This document shows positions 33,829 to 42,654 of a DNA stretch of 64,000 nt, piece by piece. Source of the stretch: an uncultured Clostridia bacterium. GTDB lineage: Bacteria > Bacillota > Clostridia > Christensenellales > Aristaeellaceae. How positions within the stretch are numbered: the first letter of the stretch is position 1; every line of letters begins with the position of its first letter. The translations under genes and the position numbers were made by a program. The DNA lies in the NCBI GenBank assembly GCA_947166385.1, contig CAMVEB010000001.1:186001-250000 (forward strand), read 5' to 3'. Under the pieces are notes generated by a model. The model made no database searches. It saw nothing but the letters and a program-made list of their open reading frames with translations, and was not told where the DNA came from.

Positions 33829-36800
33829 TTCTGTTCGTCTCCGTTTCCGTCGTTTCTTCTCCGCCGGTTGAAACCGGTATCCTTTTTTTCTCCGGCGGGT
33901 TTGAATGAGGCCGTATAGGTCGCGTCCTCCTCCTTGCCGCTGGTATAGCGGGCATAGGGATTCTCTACTGTTTTCGAGTAGGGCTTCGGGGGATTCTGGT
34001 TGGCGCCGCCGCGGCCGTTGTCCGGTCGGGCAGTGCTTGTCCCGTTCTTCCCGGTATAGGTTCCAGTCCTGACCTTGGCCGCCTGCTGTGCGGAAACCGG
34101 CTGGTTCGGGTTCTTCAGGGTGCCCTGTTTCTGGGGAACTCCCTGCTGCTTGCTGCGCTGCTGGGCTGAACGCTTCTGGGCCAGTCGCTGGGCTGCTTCC
34201 CGCTTTTTCTTCTGGGATGCGTACCAGGCGTATCCGCCGCCGCCGGCCGCAGCCACCAGCAATCCTCCGATGATCCAGCCGGTAGCGCTTCCGCCCTGCT
34301 GCTCTTCCTGTTGATACTGGGTATTCTCTTCTGTGGTCATCGGTGCCGGAATCTCGGAAGGAGCTTCCGTAGCGGCAGTCCCCAGTTTTCCCTTGATATA
34401 GGCGGTTGCCTCCGCGATTACTTCGTCTTTGTTGGCGCTGTCCTGGTAGGCGATCTGCAGCATTTTCTCCAGATCCTCTTCCTTCAGGCTTCCCTTCTGG
34501 ATTCTCTCAACCAGCGAGTCCAGATATTCCTTGTTCCGCACGTCGTTCTCCGGCAGGGGTTCCGGCGTTGCAAAGGGATCAAAAGGCGCATAGCTGACCT
34601 GGATGGTGCTTTCCGGATTGGTCCATGTCTGCACCTGCCAGTCTTCCGCGGAAGGCAGTTTGGCAGGGGTCGGGGTCGCCTTCGGTGTGGCGGTTCCGGC
34701 GGATGTTTCTTCCGGCTGATTGTTCCGGATCCCTTCCAGGTACTCCGGTGACTGGAAGAATTCTTCCGCTTCTGTCATGGTCATCTGTTGGAAATAGTCG
34801 CCGTTCACATATCCTGTGACCCCGTTGTATCCGACCTTGTACCAGACGGCGCCATCCGCCTCGACCTGACCGTATATGATGCACAGGGCATATTTCTTCA
34901 GCCGTGAAATCCGGTCGGATTTGGTGGAAGGCTGCTTCCGGAAGTTTACGGAATCCGCCTTGACATATCCGTAACAGCTCATCGCCTTGGCGTTGTAAGG
35001 TGCCCGTGTAATCTCCGGCTGCGGTTCCGGTGTGACGGTGTCCTCTTCCAGGTACGCCATCACTTCGTACTGGTTCATCATCCGCAGCATATCGGCCCGG
35101 ATATAGCCCCATGTATCGTCATACTGGGCAACATGCCATGCCACGCCGTCCACATAGTCCTGCCCGGACACATAGACCACCTTGTTCGGAGGCAGCGCGT
35201 CAATAATCACGCTCGTGGAGCTTGGCCAGTTCCGCACATAGGCTCCGTCTCCGATGGTGATCGCGTACCCGATGCGCTGGCTAGGCTCCGCCGTAGGTTC
35301 GACCCCGATCGTCTCCGGATCCTTCTCATCCGTTTCGATGTATTTCCTGTCGTCTTCCTCCTCGCTGATGCCGCTCAGTTCGGATCCGTTGTCCGGCCGG
35401 TTGGAGATATCTTCCGGATTGACCGGTTCCAGTTCGCCGGTTCCGGTTTTTTCGTTTGCCTTCTCCGCCGGTTCATCTGTCGGTGCTTCGGTAGGTGCCT
35501 CCGTGGGGATTTCCGTGGGTTCTTCCGTCGGCACAGCCGTCGGAGTCGGTGTCGGTTCTTCCGTTGGGGTCGCGGTAGGCTCTTCCGTAGGCGTCGGCGT
35601 TGGTTCCTGAGTGGCAGTCACTTCAACCGTCGGCTCTTCTGTCGTCTCCAGGGTTGGCTGAGGAGGAGCCTTGGTAAACAGGTCGTCTTCCGTATATACG
35701 GGAGCCGGTGTGGACATCCTGCTGTTGTATTCGTCGCTTTTCGCCACGCTCATTGGCTCCAGGAATTCAGACTGGATATATCCTGTTTTTCCGTCCACCT
35801 GGACATAGGTCCATTCTTCATCCTTGTCATTCAGATCCTGGCGGATCATGTAAACATGCTGTCCCTTCTTCAGGGCCTTCAGTTTCTTGGAGTCAGCGCT
35901 GTCGCTGGCGCGGAAGTTAACGTTCTTCTTTGTCACCGCGTAGCGGTTCAGGATTTCTCCCAGCTCAATCGGCTCCGCGGTCGGTTCCGGGGTAGGTGCC
36001 TCGGTGGGAGTGGCCGTTGGGGTCGCCGTCGGAGTGGCGGTCGGGGTTGCCGTCGGAGTCGCTGTCGGCGTGGCGGTCGGTTCTTCGGTTGGCTCTTCGG
36101 TTGGAACGGCAGTAGGCTCTTCCGTCGGCACCTCGGTCGGTTCGGGTGTCGGTTCTTCCGTCGGAACTTCAGTTGGTTCAAACACCGGAGGCCGTGTCGG
36201 CAGGTTCGCCGCGATCGCTTCGCTCTTTTCCGGGCTCAGCAGGTTAAGGAATTCGCTCTTGATATAGCAGGTTTTCCCGTCCAGCAGGATCCGGGTCCAT
36301 TTTTCACCGGCTTCGTTCTCTTCCTGCTGAATCATGTAGACGTTTTCATTAGCTTTCAGAGCGCTGACCTTTTTGGTGTTGGATCCCGGGCCGGATCTGA
36401 CGTTGACGTTCAGGTTTGTAACGCCGTAGCTGTTGAGGAAGGTTCCGGGTTCAACCGTTTCCGCGGAGTAAACCGGTTCCGGGGTCGGGGTCTCGGTCGG
36501 TTCTTCGGTGGGTTCCGCCGTCGGTTCCTCAGTCGGCTCTTCAGTCGGCTCGGCGGTGGGTTCTTCGGTCGGCTCTTGGGTTGGCGTAGCAGTGGGTTCT
36601 TCGGTCGGTACCTCAGTCGGTTCCGCCGTCGGTTCTGCTGTCGGTTCTTCCGTGTAGACAGGCATCGGTTGTTCCTGCATCAGTCTCTCGTTCTCCCAGG
36701 AGGGAACTTTCTGCAGGAACTGCGTCATGATATAGCCTTCCCGTCCCCGGGCATAGACCTTGGTCCATTCTTCCCCTTCACCGTTCGTCTGGTTCCGGAT

Positions 36801-38201
36801 CAGGTAGACATTTTCGCCGCTGTTCAGGCTCGCAATAAGATGATCTTTCTTGCTCATTCCCGTGCGGTAATTCACGTTGCTTGTGGTAACGCCGTAGCAG
36901 TTCAGCATTTCATCTGCGGGAATGGAAAGATCCTCATACGGTTCCTGCGTCGGTGCTTCGGTCGGTTCTTCCGTTGGCTCCTCCGTCGGCTCCTCCGTCG
37001 GTTCTTCTGTCGGAACTTCCGTGGGTTCCTCTGTCGGAACTTCCGTGGGTTCCTCTGTCGGAACTTCCGTGGGTTCCTCCGTGGGCTCCTCGGTGGGCAC
37101 TTCCGTCGGCGCAGCCGTCGGTTCCTCGGTATAGACCGGCATCGGCTGTTCCTGCATCAGTCTTTCATTCTCCCAGGATGGAACCTTCTGCAGGAATTTG
37201 GTCATCACATAGCCTTCGGTTCCCCGCGCGAAAACTCTTGTCCACTCATCGCCGGCTTCGTTTTCCTGGTTCCGGATCAGGTAAACATTCTCTCCCCGGC
37301 GCAGTTCAGCGATAATGTGGCCCTTTTTGCTCATTCCCGTCCGGAAATTCACCGTGTCTGTGGTCATGCCATAGCAGTTCAGCATCTCATCGGCGGGGAT
37401 GTAAAGATCCTCATACGGTTCCTGCGTCGGTGCTTCGGTCGGCTCTTCCGCAGGTTCTTCCGCGGGTTCTTCCGTTGTTTCATCCTTGTTTCCGTCATCG
37501 TCCGGCTGAATCAGGCTGTAAGGATTTTCCGTCGGTTCATCCTCTTCGTCCGGTTCCGGATCGCGGTTAGGATTCTCTCTCGGCTCCTCGTACGGTTCCT
37601 CTGCCGGTTCTTCCGCCGGTTCCTCGTACGGCTCCTCCGTGGGTTCTTCCGTCGGTTCCTCGTACGGCTCCTCCGTCGGTTCTTCCGCCGGCTCCTCGTA
37701 CGGTTCCTCCGTGGGTTCTTCCGTCGGTTCCTCGTCAGTTTCAACCGTCGGCTTGTCTGTCACCGTAGAGATATACAGCAGGAACATGGCTTCCGGCTCC
37801 GCCGCCGCAGCCAGTTCGGGATCCTCCGTTTTCGTTTTTGCCGTCACGGGAATGCACGCTGTCTCATCATTCAGCACATCCTCCGCGTCCGTCACATAGG
37901 CAAGCATGCTGCCGTTTTCCGGCTCAAACACCCATTCCGGATGTGCATCGCAGGACACATACAGGGTCAGCATCCCGATCGCGTCGGCGGGGACATACGC
38001 CCAGAAGCTGTCCTCCCGTCCCTCAACAGGTAGTGCGTAGACCGATTCGTAGCCGTCTTCCCCGGATGGCCAGGCCAGAATCATGACCGGCAGCTCCGGA
38101 TCAGAGAAATCCGCTGCCAGTGAAGCCGGCACAGCAGCCAGGATCATCAGCGCGGCGGTCAGGATCGCAAGGATTCGTTTCAGCGTTTCTGTCTTCTTCA
38201 T
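33825..38201 (-). CDS. Giant surface protein with six SH3b domains and PTEEP-type repeats
   Basis: About 1458 residues. A signal peptide (LKRILAILTAALMILAAVPASLAAD) is followed by a ~125-residue beta domain and then six SH3b-like domains at about 272-337, 432-497, 587-654, 749-815, 974-1045 and 1072-1139. The first four share the pattern NCYGxTTxxVNxRTG and GENVYLIRNQ. They are spaced by low-complexity tracts of TEEP, EEPY, TATP and VPTEEP units. A C-terminal membrane helix at about 1309-1330 (GWIIGGLLVAAAGGGGYAWYA) and a ~130-residue basic tail place the bulk outside. SH3b domains usually bind peptidoglycan. The promoter -35 box covers 38268-38273, so the longer in-frame opening at 38273 is excluded; ATG 38201 or 38207 is used. 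Confidence 0.85.
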   Translation of the reverse strand: MKKTETLKRILAILTAALMILAAVPASLAADFSDPELPVMILAWPSGEDGYESVYALPVEGREDSFWAYVPADAIGMLTLYVSCDAHPEWVFEPENGSMLAYVTDAEDVLNDETACIPVTAKTKTEDPELAAAAEPEAMFLLYISTVTDKPTVETDEEPTEEPTEEPYEEPAEEPTEEPYEEPTEEPTEEPYEEPAEEPAEEPYEEPRENPNRDPEPDEEDEPTENPYSLIQPDDDGNKDETTEEPAEEPAEEPTEAPTQEPYEDLYIPADEMLNCYGMTTDTVNFRTGMSKKGHIIAELRRGENVYLIRNQENEAGDEWTRVFARGTEGYVMTKFLQKVPSWENERLMQEQPMPVYTEEPTAAPTEVPTEEPTEEPTEVPTEEPTEVPTEEPTEVPTEEPTEEPTEEPTEEPTEAPTQEPYEDLSIPADEMLNCYGVTTSNVNYRTGMSKKDHLIASLNSGENVYLIRNQTNGEGEEWTKVYARGREGYIMTQFLQKVPSWENERLMQEQPMPVYTEEPTAEPTAEPTEVPTEEPTATPTQEPTEEPTAEPTEEPTEEPTAEPTEEPTETPTPEPVYSAETVEPGTFLNSYGVTNLNVNVRSGPGSNTKKVSALKANENVYMIQQEENEAGEKWTRILLDGKTCYIKSEFLNLLSPEKSEAIAANLPTRPPVFEPTEVPTEEPTPEPTEVPTEEPTAVPTEEPTEEPTATPTATPTATPTATPTATPTATPTEAPTPEPTAEPIELGEILNRYAVTKKNVNFRASDSADSKKLKALKKGQHVYMIRQDLNDKDEEWTYVQVDGKTGYIQSEFLEPMSVAKSDEYNSRMSTPAPVYTEDDLFTKAPPQPTLETTEEPTVEVTATQEPTPTPTEEPTATPTEEPTPTPTAVPTEEPTEIPTEAPTEAPTDEPAEKANEKTGTGELEPVNPEDISNRPDNGSELSGISEEEDDRKYIETDEKDPETIGVEPTAEPSQRIGYAITIGDGAYVRNWPSSTSVIIDALPPNKVVYVSGQDYVDGVAWHVAQYDDTWGYIRADMLRMMNQYEVMAYLEEDTVTPEPQPEITRAPYNAKAMSCYGYVKADSVNFRKQPSTKSDRISRLKKYALCIIYGQVEADGAVWYKVGYNGVTGYVNGDYFQQMTMTEAEEFFQSPEYLEGIRNNQPEETSAGTATPKATPTPAKLPSAEDWQVQTWTNPESTIQVSYAPFDPFATPEPLPENDVRNKEYLDSLVERIQKGSLKEEDLEKMLQIAYQDSANKDEVIAEATAYIKGKLGTAATEAPSEIPAPMTTEENTQYQQEEQQGGSATGWIIGGLLVAAAGGGGYAWYASQKKKREAAQRLAQKRSAQQRSKQQGVPQKQGTLKNPNQPVSAQQAAKVRTGTYTGKNGTSTARPDNGRGGANQNPPKPYSKTVENPYARYTSGKEEDATYTASFKPAGEKKDTGFNRRRRNDGNGDEQK

Positions 38202-38244
38202 GTGCATCTCTCCGTCCTCCCGGATTTTTCTCAATGCGACGTCT

Positions 38245-38273
38245 ATTTTACTGCCTTTCCGGTGCAGTGTCAA
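38245..38273 (-). promoter_or_regulatory. Promoter of the SH3 surface-protein gene
   Basis: Leftward TTGACA (complement of 38268-38273), a 17-base spacer, TAAAAT (complement of 38245-38250). The transcript would start near 38238, leaving a ~35-base leader before the ATG at 38201 or 38207. Confidence 0.8.
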
Positions 38274-38385
38274 TCAAACTGCTCTTCCCCGGGCAGGAGT
38301 TGTTTCCGCCGCCGTCGAATGAGAAACTGGTTTCGCTATATGCAACGAACCTTTCCCTCGTTTCATTCCCGAAAGGCGGTTTTTT

Positions 38386-39006
38386 ATGTTTTCTTCCGCG
38401 CTCTCCCGTTTTCTGAAAGATCCCGGCGGCGATTCTGTCGTGCTGGCTCCCTGGGCATATTTTTCTTCCCTTCCCGTGCTGGAGACGAAGCGCCTGCGCC
38501 TGCGTTCGGTTTCCCGCCGGGATGCGCGGGATATCTATGCCTATGCTTCCGATCCTGAGGTGGCCCGCTATGTGCTCTGGGAACCGCACCGTTCCCTTTC
38601 GGACACCCGTGCCTATATCCGTTATGTCCGGAGCCTGGCCCGTCGCGGCCTGCCATCTTCCTGGGCTGTGGAGGATCGTGCGTCCGGCCGGGTCATCGGC
38701 ACCGTCGGCTTCATGTGGTATGCCGAATCCTCCCGCTCCGCGGAAGTGGGTTACAGTTTCTCCCGGGATTTCTGGAATCAGGGCATCGCCACCGAAGCGC
38801 TCCGCGCGGTCATTGCCTCTGCCTTTGCCTCTCTTCCGTTGAATCGGATCGAGGCGCAGCATGATCTTCGCAACCCCGCCAGCGGCCGGGTCATGCTGAA
38901 GTGCGGCATGCGGCAGGAAGGGATCCTTCGCCAGCGGATCATGAACAAGGGCGAGTATGTGGATGTGGCGCTGTATGCCGTTCTTCGTCAGGATCTGGCC
39001 GGATAA
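38386..39006 (+). CDS. GNAT family N-acetyltransferase (RimJ/RimL type)
   Basis: A 206-residue acetyltransferase. After a 30-residue N-terminal extension (MFSSALSRFLKDPGGD onward) the fold begins with LETKRLRLRSVSRRDA, the RimJ/RimL signature. The acetyl-CoA-binding strand-loop is RVIGTVGFMWYAESSRSAEVGYSF near residue 105, and FWNQGIATEALRAVIASAF is the pyrophosphate loop and helix. NRIEAQHDLRNPASGRVMLKCGM completes the family pattern. The substrate could be a ribosomal protein or a small molecule. AAAGGCGG precedes the ATG. Confidence 0.88.
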   Translation: MFSSALSRFLKDPGGDSVVLAPWAYFSSLPVLETKRLRLRSVSRRDARDIYAYASDPEVARYVLWEPHRSLSDTRAYIRYVRSLARRGLPSSWAVEDRASGRVIGTVGFMWYAESSRSAEVGYSFSRDFWNQGIATEALRAVIASAFASLPLNRIEAQHDLRNPASGRVMLKCGMRQEGILRQRIMNKGEYVDVALYAVLRQDLAG

Positions 39007-39057
39007 AGGATGCGCTGCCCTCTGCTGTTTTCTCTCCGTTTCTTCCATCCTTCTTCC

Positions 39058-39085
39058 TTGAAGATTCTCCTGTTTCGTGTATAAT
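39058..39085 (+). promoter_or_regulatory. Promoter of the metallophosphoesterase gene
   Basis: TTGAAG (39058-39063), a 16-base spacer, TATAAT (39080-39085), 39 bases before the ATG at 39125. Confidence 0.7.
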
Positions 39086-39124
39086 AGTAGAGTTGTATGA
39101 ATCACCGGGAAGGGGGCGCCTGTC

Positions 39125-40087
39125 ATGAATGAATACCGTGGTAAACATGCGCCTTCCGGGCCCTGGGCCCTCTCCTCCACCGCCTCCGTCCCTGTGCGGC
39201 GCGGGCGTCATAGAAAGCGGAACAAAGCCCGCCGTTTCTGGGCGATTTTTTCCGTTCTGCTTATTCTGCTGATCCTGGCATATCCTTTTCTGGAGGCCAG
39301 GATTCTGACGGTCGACCGGGTGAAAATCCATTCGGAGGATCTGCCCCTGGAGGCCAATGGTCTCCGCGTCGTGTATCTCAGCGATATCCACTGGGGGTTC
39401 TGGTATACCGACGGGGATCTGAGCCGTCTGCTGAATCAGATCAATTCACTCAGGCCGGATCTGGTCCTTTTCGGTGGTGATTACTCGACGGATTATGACA
39501 GTGCGCTTCGCTTCTTCCGCCGCCTGCAGTCGCTGCCCCGGATTCATGCCCGCTACGGGGTTTTCGGGGTCCTGGGGGAAGCGGAATACATTTCCTCTTC
39601 GGAAGATACGCGAGTGAACCCTGTCCTCCTGTCGGAAGCCATGACCAATGCGGATATTGTCCCGCTCGTCAATCAGACGGTTCCGGTCTATTTAACCTCC
39701 TCCCGGATTTTTGTGGCCGGGGTGGATGATTACATCAGCGGCAAGCCGAATCTGACAGCGGTTGCCTCCTCAGTCAAACCCTCTGATTTCGTCATTCTTC
39801 TTGCCCATAATCCTTCTGTCATACCGGACGCGCAGCAGACGCTGGACGGTTCCGGCAGTCTCGGCTGGTTTGATCTCGGCCTCTTTGGCCATACCCACGG
39901 CGGGCAGATGCGGCTCTTCACCTCTGCCCTTGGGTTGGTGGATGATATCCCCGAGCGGTATGTCTCCGGCTGGCTGACGGAGAACAGAATCAGTCTTCTG
40001 ATTTCCCGCGGAGTTGGAACGTCCGTCTTCCCCGCCCGGCTCTTCTGTTCCCCGCAGATTCACCTGATCGAACTCATCGCCGAATAA
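39125..40087 (+). CDS. Membrane-anchored metallophosphoesterase (YkuE-like)
   Basis: A 320-residue calcineurin-type phosphoesterase. A basic N-terminus and one membrane helix (FWAIFSVLLILLILAYPFL, about 38-56) precede the catalytic domain. Metal-binding motifs are YLSDIHWGF (D-x-H), LFGGDYSTD (GGD; the usual GN is altered to a GEAE segment, VFGVLGEAE), ILLAHNP and LFGHTHGGQ (GHxH). The YkuE group is thought to act on cell-envelope lipids such as UDP-diacylglucosamine analogues, but the substrate here is open. The missing Asn-His of the GNHD motif is a noticeable departure. Confidence 0.85.
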   Translation: MNEYRGKHAPSGPWALSSTASVPVRRGRHRKRNKARRFWAIFSVLLILLILAYPFLEARILTVDRVKIHSEDLPLEANGLRVVYLSDIHWGFWYTDGDLSRLLNQINSLRPDLVLFGGDYSTDYDSALRFFRRLQSLPRIHARYGVFGVLGEAEYISSSEDTRVNPVLLSEAMTNADIVPLVNQTVPVYLTSSRIFVAGVDDYISGKPNLTAVASSVKPSDFVILLAHNPSVIPDAQQTLDGSGSLGWFDLGLFGHTHGGQMRLFTSALGLVDDIPERYVSGWLTENRISLLISRGVGTSVFPARLFCSPQIHLIELIAE

Positions 40088-40124
40088 TTCTGTCCGATCA
40101 AATTGTACGGAGGTTTCAATTTTC

Positions 40125-40982
40125 ATGCAGACTGATGCGCAGGTACGTTTGGAGGATGTTTCCTTCACGTATGAGGAAGCTTCGTCTCCCGCTGTATCCC
40201 ATGCCACCGCCCTCATCCGTCCGGGCGAGTTTGTCGCTGTGCTGGGTCACAACGGTTCCGGCAAGTCTACTCTGGCCAAACTGATGAACGCCCTCTACAC
40301 TCCCACGGAGGGCAACGTGGTTGTCTGTGGCTATGATACTGCCGATGAAAAGCTGGTATGGGAGATCCGTCGCCGTGCCGGGATGATTTTCCAGAATCCG
40401 GATAATCAGATTGTGGCGACCGTTGTCCGGGAGGATGTGGCTTTTGGTCTGGAAAATCTCGGGGTTCCGACGGAGGAAATGATTCCCCGGATCGATAAAG
40501 CGCTGGATGCTGTCCGCATGACGAAATATGCCGATTCAGCGCCCCATACCCTCTCCGGCGGCCAGAAGCAGCGGGTAGCCATTGCCGGGATCTTGGCCAT
40601 GGAGCCCTCCGTTATCATTGCGGATGAAGCCACCGCGATGCTCGATCCTTCCGGACGCCTTGAAGTCCTGGATACCATCCGGATGCTCAACCGCGCCAAG
40701 GGGATCACGGTCGTCTGGATCACGCATTTCATGGAGGAAGCCGCCCTGGCGGACCGGATTCTGGTGATCACCGACGGGGAAATCAAAGCGGAAGGCACTC
40801 CGGCTGAAATTTTTGACCGTGTGGAGGAAATGCAGCAGATGCATCTGGATGTCCCGCCCATGACCGCGCTGGCCGATGTGCTGCGGAAAGAAGGCATGCC
40901 TCTTCGCCGCGGCATACTCACTGTGGAAGATTTTGTTCAGGAGGTGGAAAAGGTTCTATGTCCATCGAAGTCCGCCACCTGA
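40125..40982 (+). CDS. ecfA1: Energy-coupling factor transporter ATPase EcfA1
   Basis: A 285-residue ABC ATPase of the ECF module that powers uptake of vitamins and trace metals through interchangeable S subunits. Walker A is GHNGSGKSTLAK near residue 40, Q-loop FQNPDNQIV, signature LSGGQKQR near residue 145, and Walker B SVIIADEATAMLDP, whose ATAMLD wording is typical of EcfA1. The next gene starts 25 bases inside its end. No S-component gene is in the window, so the substrate is unknown and probably several are served. Confidence 0.93.
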   Translation: MQTDAQVRLEDVSFTYEEASSPAVSHATALIRPGEFVAVLGHNGSGKSTLAKLMNALYTPTEGNVVVCGYDTADEKLVWEIRRRAGMIFQNPDNQIVATVVREDVAFGLENLGVPTEEMIPRIDKALDAVRMTKYADSAPHTLSGGQKQRVAIAGILAMEPSVIIADEATAMLDPSGRLEVLDTIRMLNRAKGITVVWITHFMEEAALADRILVITDGEIKAEGTPAEIFDRVEEMQQMHLDVPPMTALADVLRKEGMPLRRGILTVEDFVQEVEKVLCPSKSAT

Positions 40983-41842
40983 CCCACTGTTATTCGGAAG
41001 GCAGCGCCATGAGAACCGTGGCCCTCGATGATGTCAGCCTCACCATCGGAGATGGGGAATTTATCGGCATCATCGGCCATACCGGTTCCGGCAAGTCCAC
41101 CCTTGTTCAGCACCTCAACGGGCTTCTGAAGCCCTCTTCCGGCCAGATTCTGGTCAACGGGCAGGATCTTAACGGGGAGCATGTGAACCGCCGCGCCCTG
41201 CGCCAGCAGATCGGCCTGGTCTTCCAGTATCCCGAATATCAGCTCTTTGAGGAAACCGTTGCCCGGGATATCGCTTTCGGTCCGAAGAACCAGGGCCTTT
41301 CCCAGGAAGAAATCGATGAGCGGGTCCGTTATGCCATGTCCTGTGTCCACCTGGATTACGAAAAATACAGCGAGCGCAGCCCCTTTGAGCTCTCCGGCGG
41401 TCAGATGCGTCGTGTCGCCATCGCCGGCGTTCTGGCCATGAAGCCGTCCGTGCTCATTCTGGATGAGCCGACCGCCGGCCTGGATCCGCGCGGCCGTGAC
41501 CGGATTCTCTCGATGCTGGAGGAGCTCCACGCCCGGGAGAGCACAACCATCGTTATGGTTTCCCACAGCATGGATGATATGGCGCGTCTGGCCACCCGGC
41601 TGATCGTCATGGCGGAAGGGAAAATCCTGGCCACCGGAACCCCGCGGGAAATCTTCGCGCAGGAGGAAATGATGCTCTCCGCCGGTCTGGGTGTTCCGGA
41701 AGCTGCGCGTCTGTGCCGTGCGCTTCGGGCTGCGGGGTATGATCTGCCCGGCGATCTTTACCGGATGGAGGAGCTGAAGGAGCATCTGCTCCGTCTGTGG
41801 AGCGCTCGCAAATCCGGCGGAAAGGAGGCCCAACCGTGCTGA
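40958..41842 (+). CDS. ecfA2: Energy-coupling factor transporter ATPase EcfA2
   Basis: A 294-residue partner ATPase of EcfA1. Walker A GHTGSGKSTL near residue 40, Q-loop FQYPEYQLF, signature LSGGQMRRVA near residue 148, Walker B VLILDEPTAGLDP. The FQYPEYQLFEETV segment is the EcfA2 form. The ATG lies within the 3' end of ecfA1, and the ecfT GTG lies within its own last codons, which suggests coordinated synthesis of the three subunits. Confidence 0.93.
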   Translation: MSIEVRHLTHCYSEGSAMRTVALDDVSLTIGDGEFIGIIGHTGSGKSTLVQHLNGLLKPSSGQILVNGQDLNGEHVNRRALRQQIGLVFQYPEYQLFEETVARDIAFGPKNQGLSQEEIDERVRYAMSCVHLDYEKYSERSPFELSGGQMRRVAIAGVLAMKPSVLILDEPTAGLDPRGRDRILSMLEELHARESTTIVMVSHSMDDMARLATRLIVMAEGKILATGTPREIFAQEEMMLSAGLGVPEAARLCRALRAAGYDLPGDLYRMEELKEHLLRLWSARKSGGKEAQPC

Positions 41843-42654
41843 GTAATATCACCATGGGGCAGTATTACCCGGTGGACAGCCGGGTGCATCGCCTGGATCC
41901 CCGGATCAAGCTGATCCTGACGATCGTGTTCATCGTCTGTGTTTTCCTGGCTCATTCCTTCGTGGGCTATCTACTGCTCACTGCCTTTCTGATCATGATC
42001 TGCAGGCTTTCCTGCGTCCCTTTCCGTTTTCTGCTCAGAGGGCTGAAGCCTCTGCGAATGATTATCATCCTGACTTTCCTGCTCAATCTGTTCTTTACGC
42101 CCGGTGAGGATGTCTGGCTGGCCTTCTGGATCATCCGGATCACGCGGGAAGCCTTTCTGCAGGCGCTGTTCTATTCCCTGCGGCTGGTTTTCCTGGTAGC
42201 CGGCACCTCGCTCCTGACGCTCACCACGTCGCCCATCGCGTTGTCCGACGGCATTGAGCTGTTGCTCTCTCCGCTCCGCAGGATTCATTTCCCGGCCCAT
42301 GAGCTGGCAATGATGATGACCATCGCGCTCCGTTTTATCCCCACCCTTCTGGAGGAAACCGATAAAATCATGAAAGCGCAGATGGCCCGCGGTGCCGATT
42401 TTGAGAGCGGCAATCTCCTCTCCCGCGCCAGGGCGATGGTGCCGCTGCTGGTGCCTCTTTTCGTCAGTGCTTTCCGTCGGGCCGGAGATCTGGCCCTGGC
42501 TATGGAAAGCCGCTGTTACCACGGCGGAGAAGGCCGGACCCGTCTCCGGGTTCTGAAAATCACCCGCAATGACTGGATCGCCTGCGGTGTGCTGGCGCTG
42601 CTGCTGGCTCTGATCATTCTGGAGGGGATTTTCCTGAAGGGAGTCTTGTTTTGA
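41836..42654 (+). CDS. ecfT: Energy-coupling factor transporter transmembrane protein EcfT
   Basis: A 272-residue membrane subunit that couples the two ATPases to S proteins. Features are the N-terminal YYPVDSRVHRLDPRIKL, several membrane helices (LILTIVFIVCVFLAHSFVGYLL, LRMIIILTFLLNLFF), the coupling motif AQMARGADFESG (the A-R-G signature), and a second A-x-R motif AMESRCYHGG. I chose GTG 41836 because AAAGGAGG lies 7 bases upstream; the frame opens earlier inside ecfA2. It overlaps ecfA2 by 7 bases and truA by 4. Confidence 0.92.
   Translation: MLSNITMGQYYPVDSRVHRLDPRIKLILTIVFIVCVFLAHSFVGYLLLTAFLIMICRLSCVPFRFLLRGLKPLRMIIILTFLLNLFFTPGEDVWLAFWIIRITREAFLQALFYSLRLVFLVAGTSLLTLTTSPIALSDGIELLLSPLRRIHFPAHELAMMMTIALRFIPTLLEETDKIMKAQMARGADFESGNLLSRARAMVPLLVPLFVSAFRRAGDLALAMESRCYHGGEGRTRLRVLKITRNDWIACGVLALLLALIILEGIFLKGVLF

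Noticed and set aside
36000..36090. Short tandem DNA repeat that looked like a possible CRISPR or mobile repeat
   Set aside because: It encodes the TATP tract of the SH3 surface protein in frame, with no unique spacers.
35133..38033. A 966-residue rightward open frame opposite the SH3 surface-protein gene
   Set aside because: It is the antisense of the GAA-CCN-ACN repeat tracts and gives Arg/Phe-rich nonsense; the leftward frame has a promoter, signal peptide and SH3 domains.
38206..38273. N-terminal extension of the SH3 protein starting at 38273
   Set aside because: The extension would begin inside the promoter -35 box, upstream of the transcript start, and lacks signal-peptide features.
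40100..40122. Six-bp hairpin placing the ecfA1 ribosome site in its loop
   Set aside because: The stem is short and AT-rich, and a site in the loop would stay accessible; no riboswitch-like structure surrounds it.
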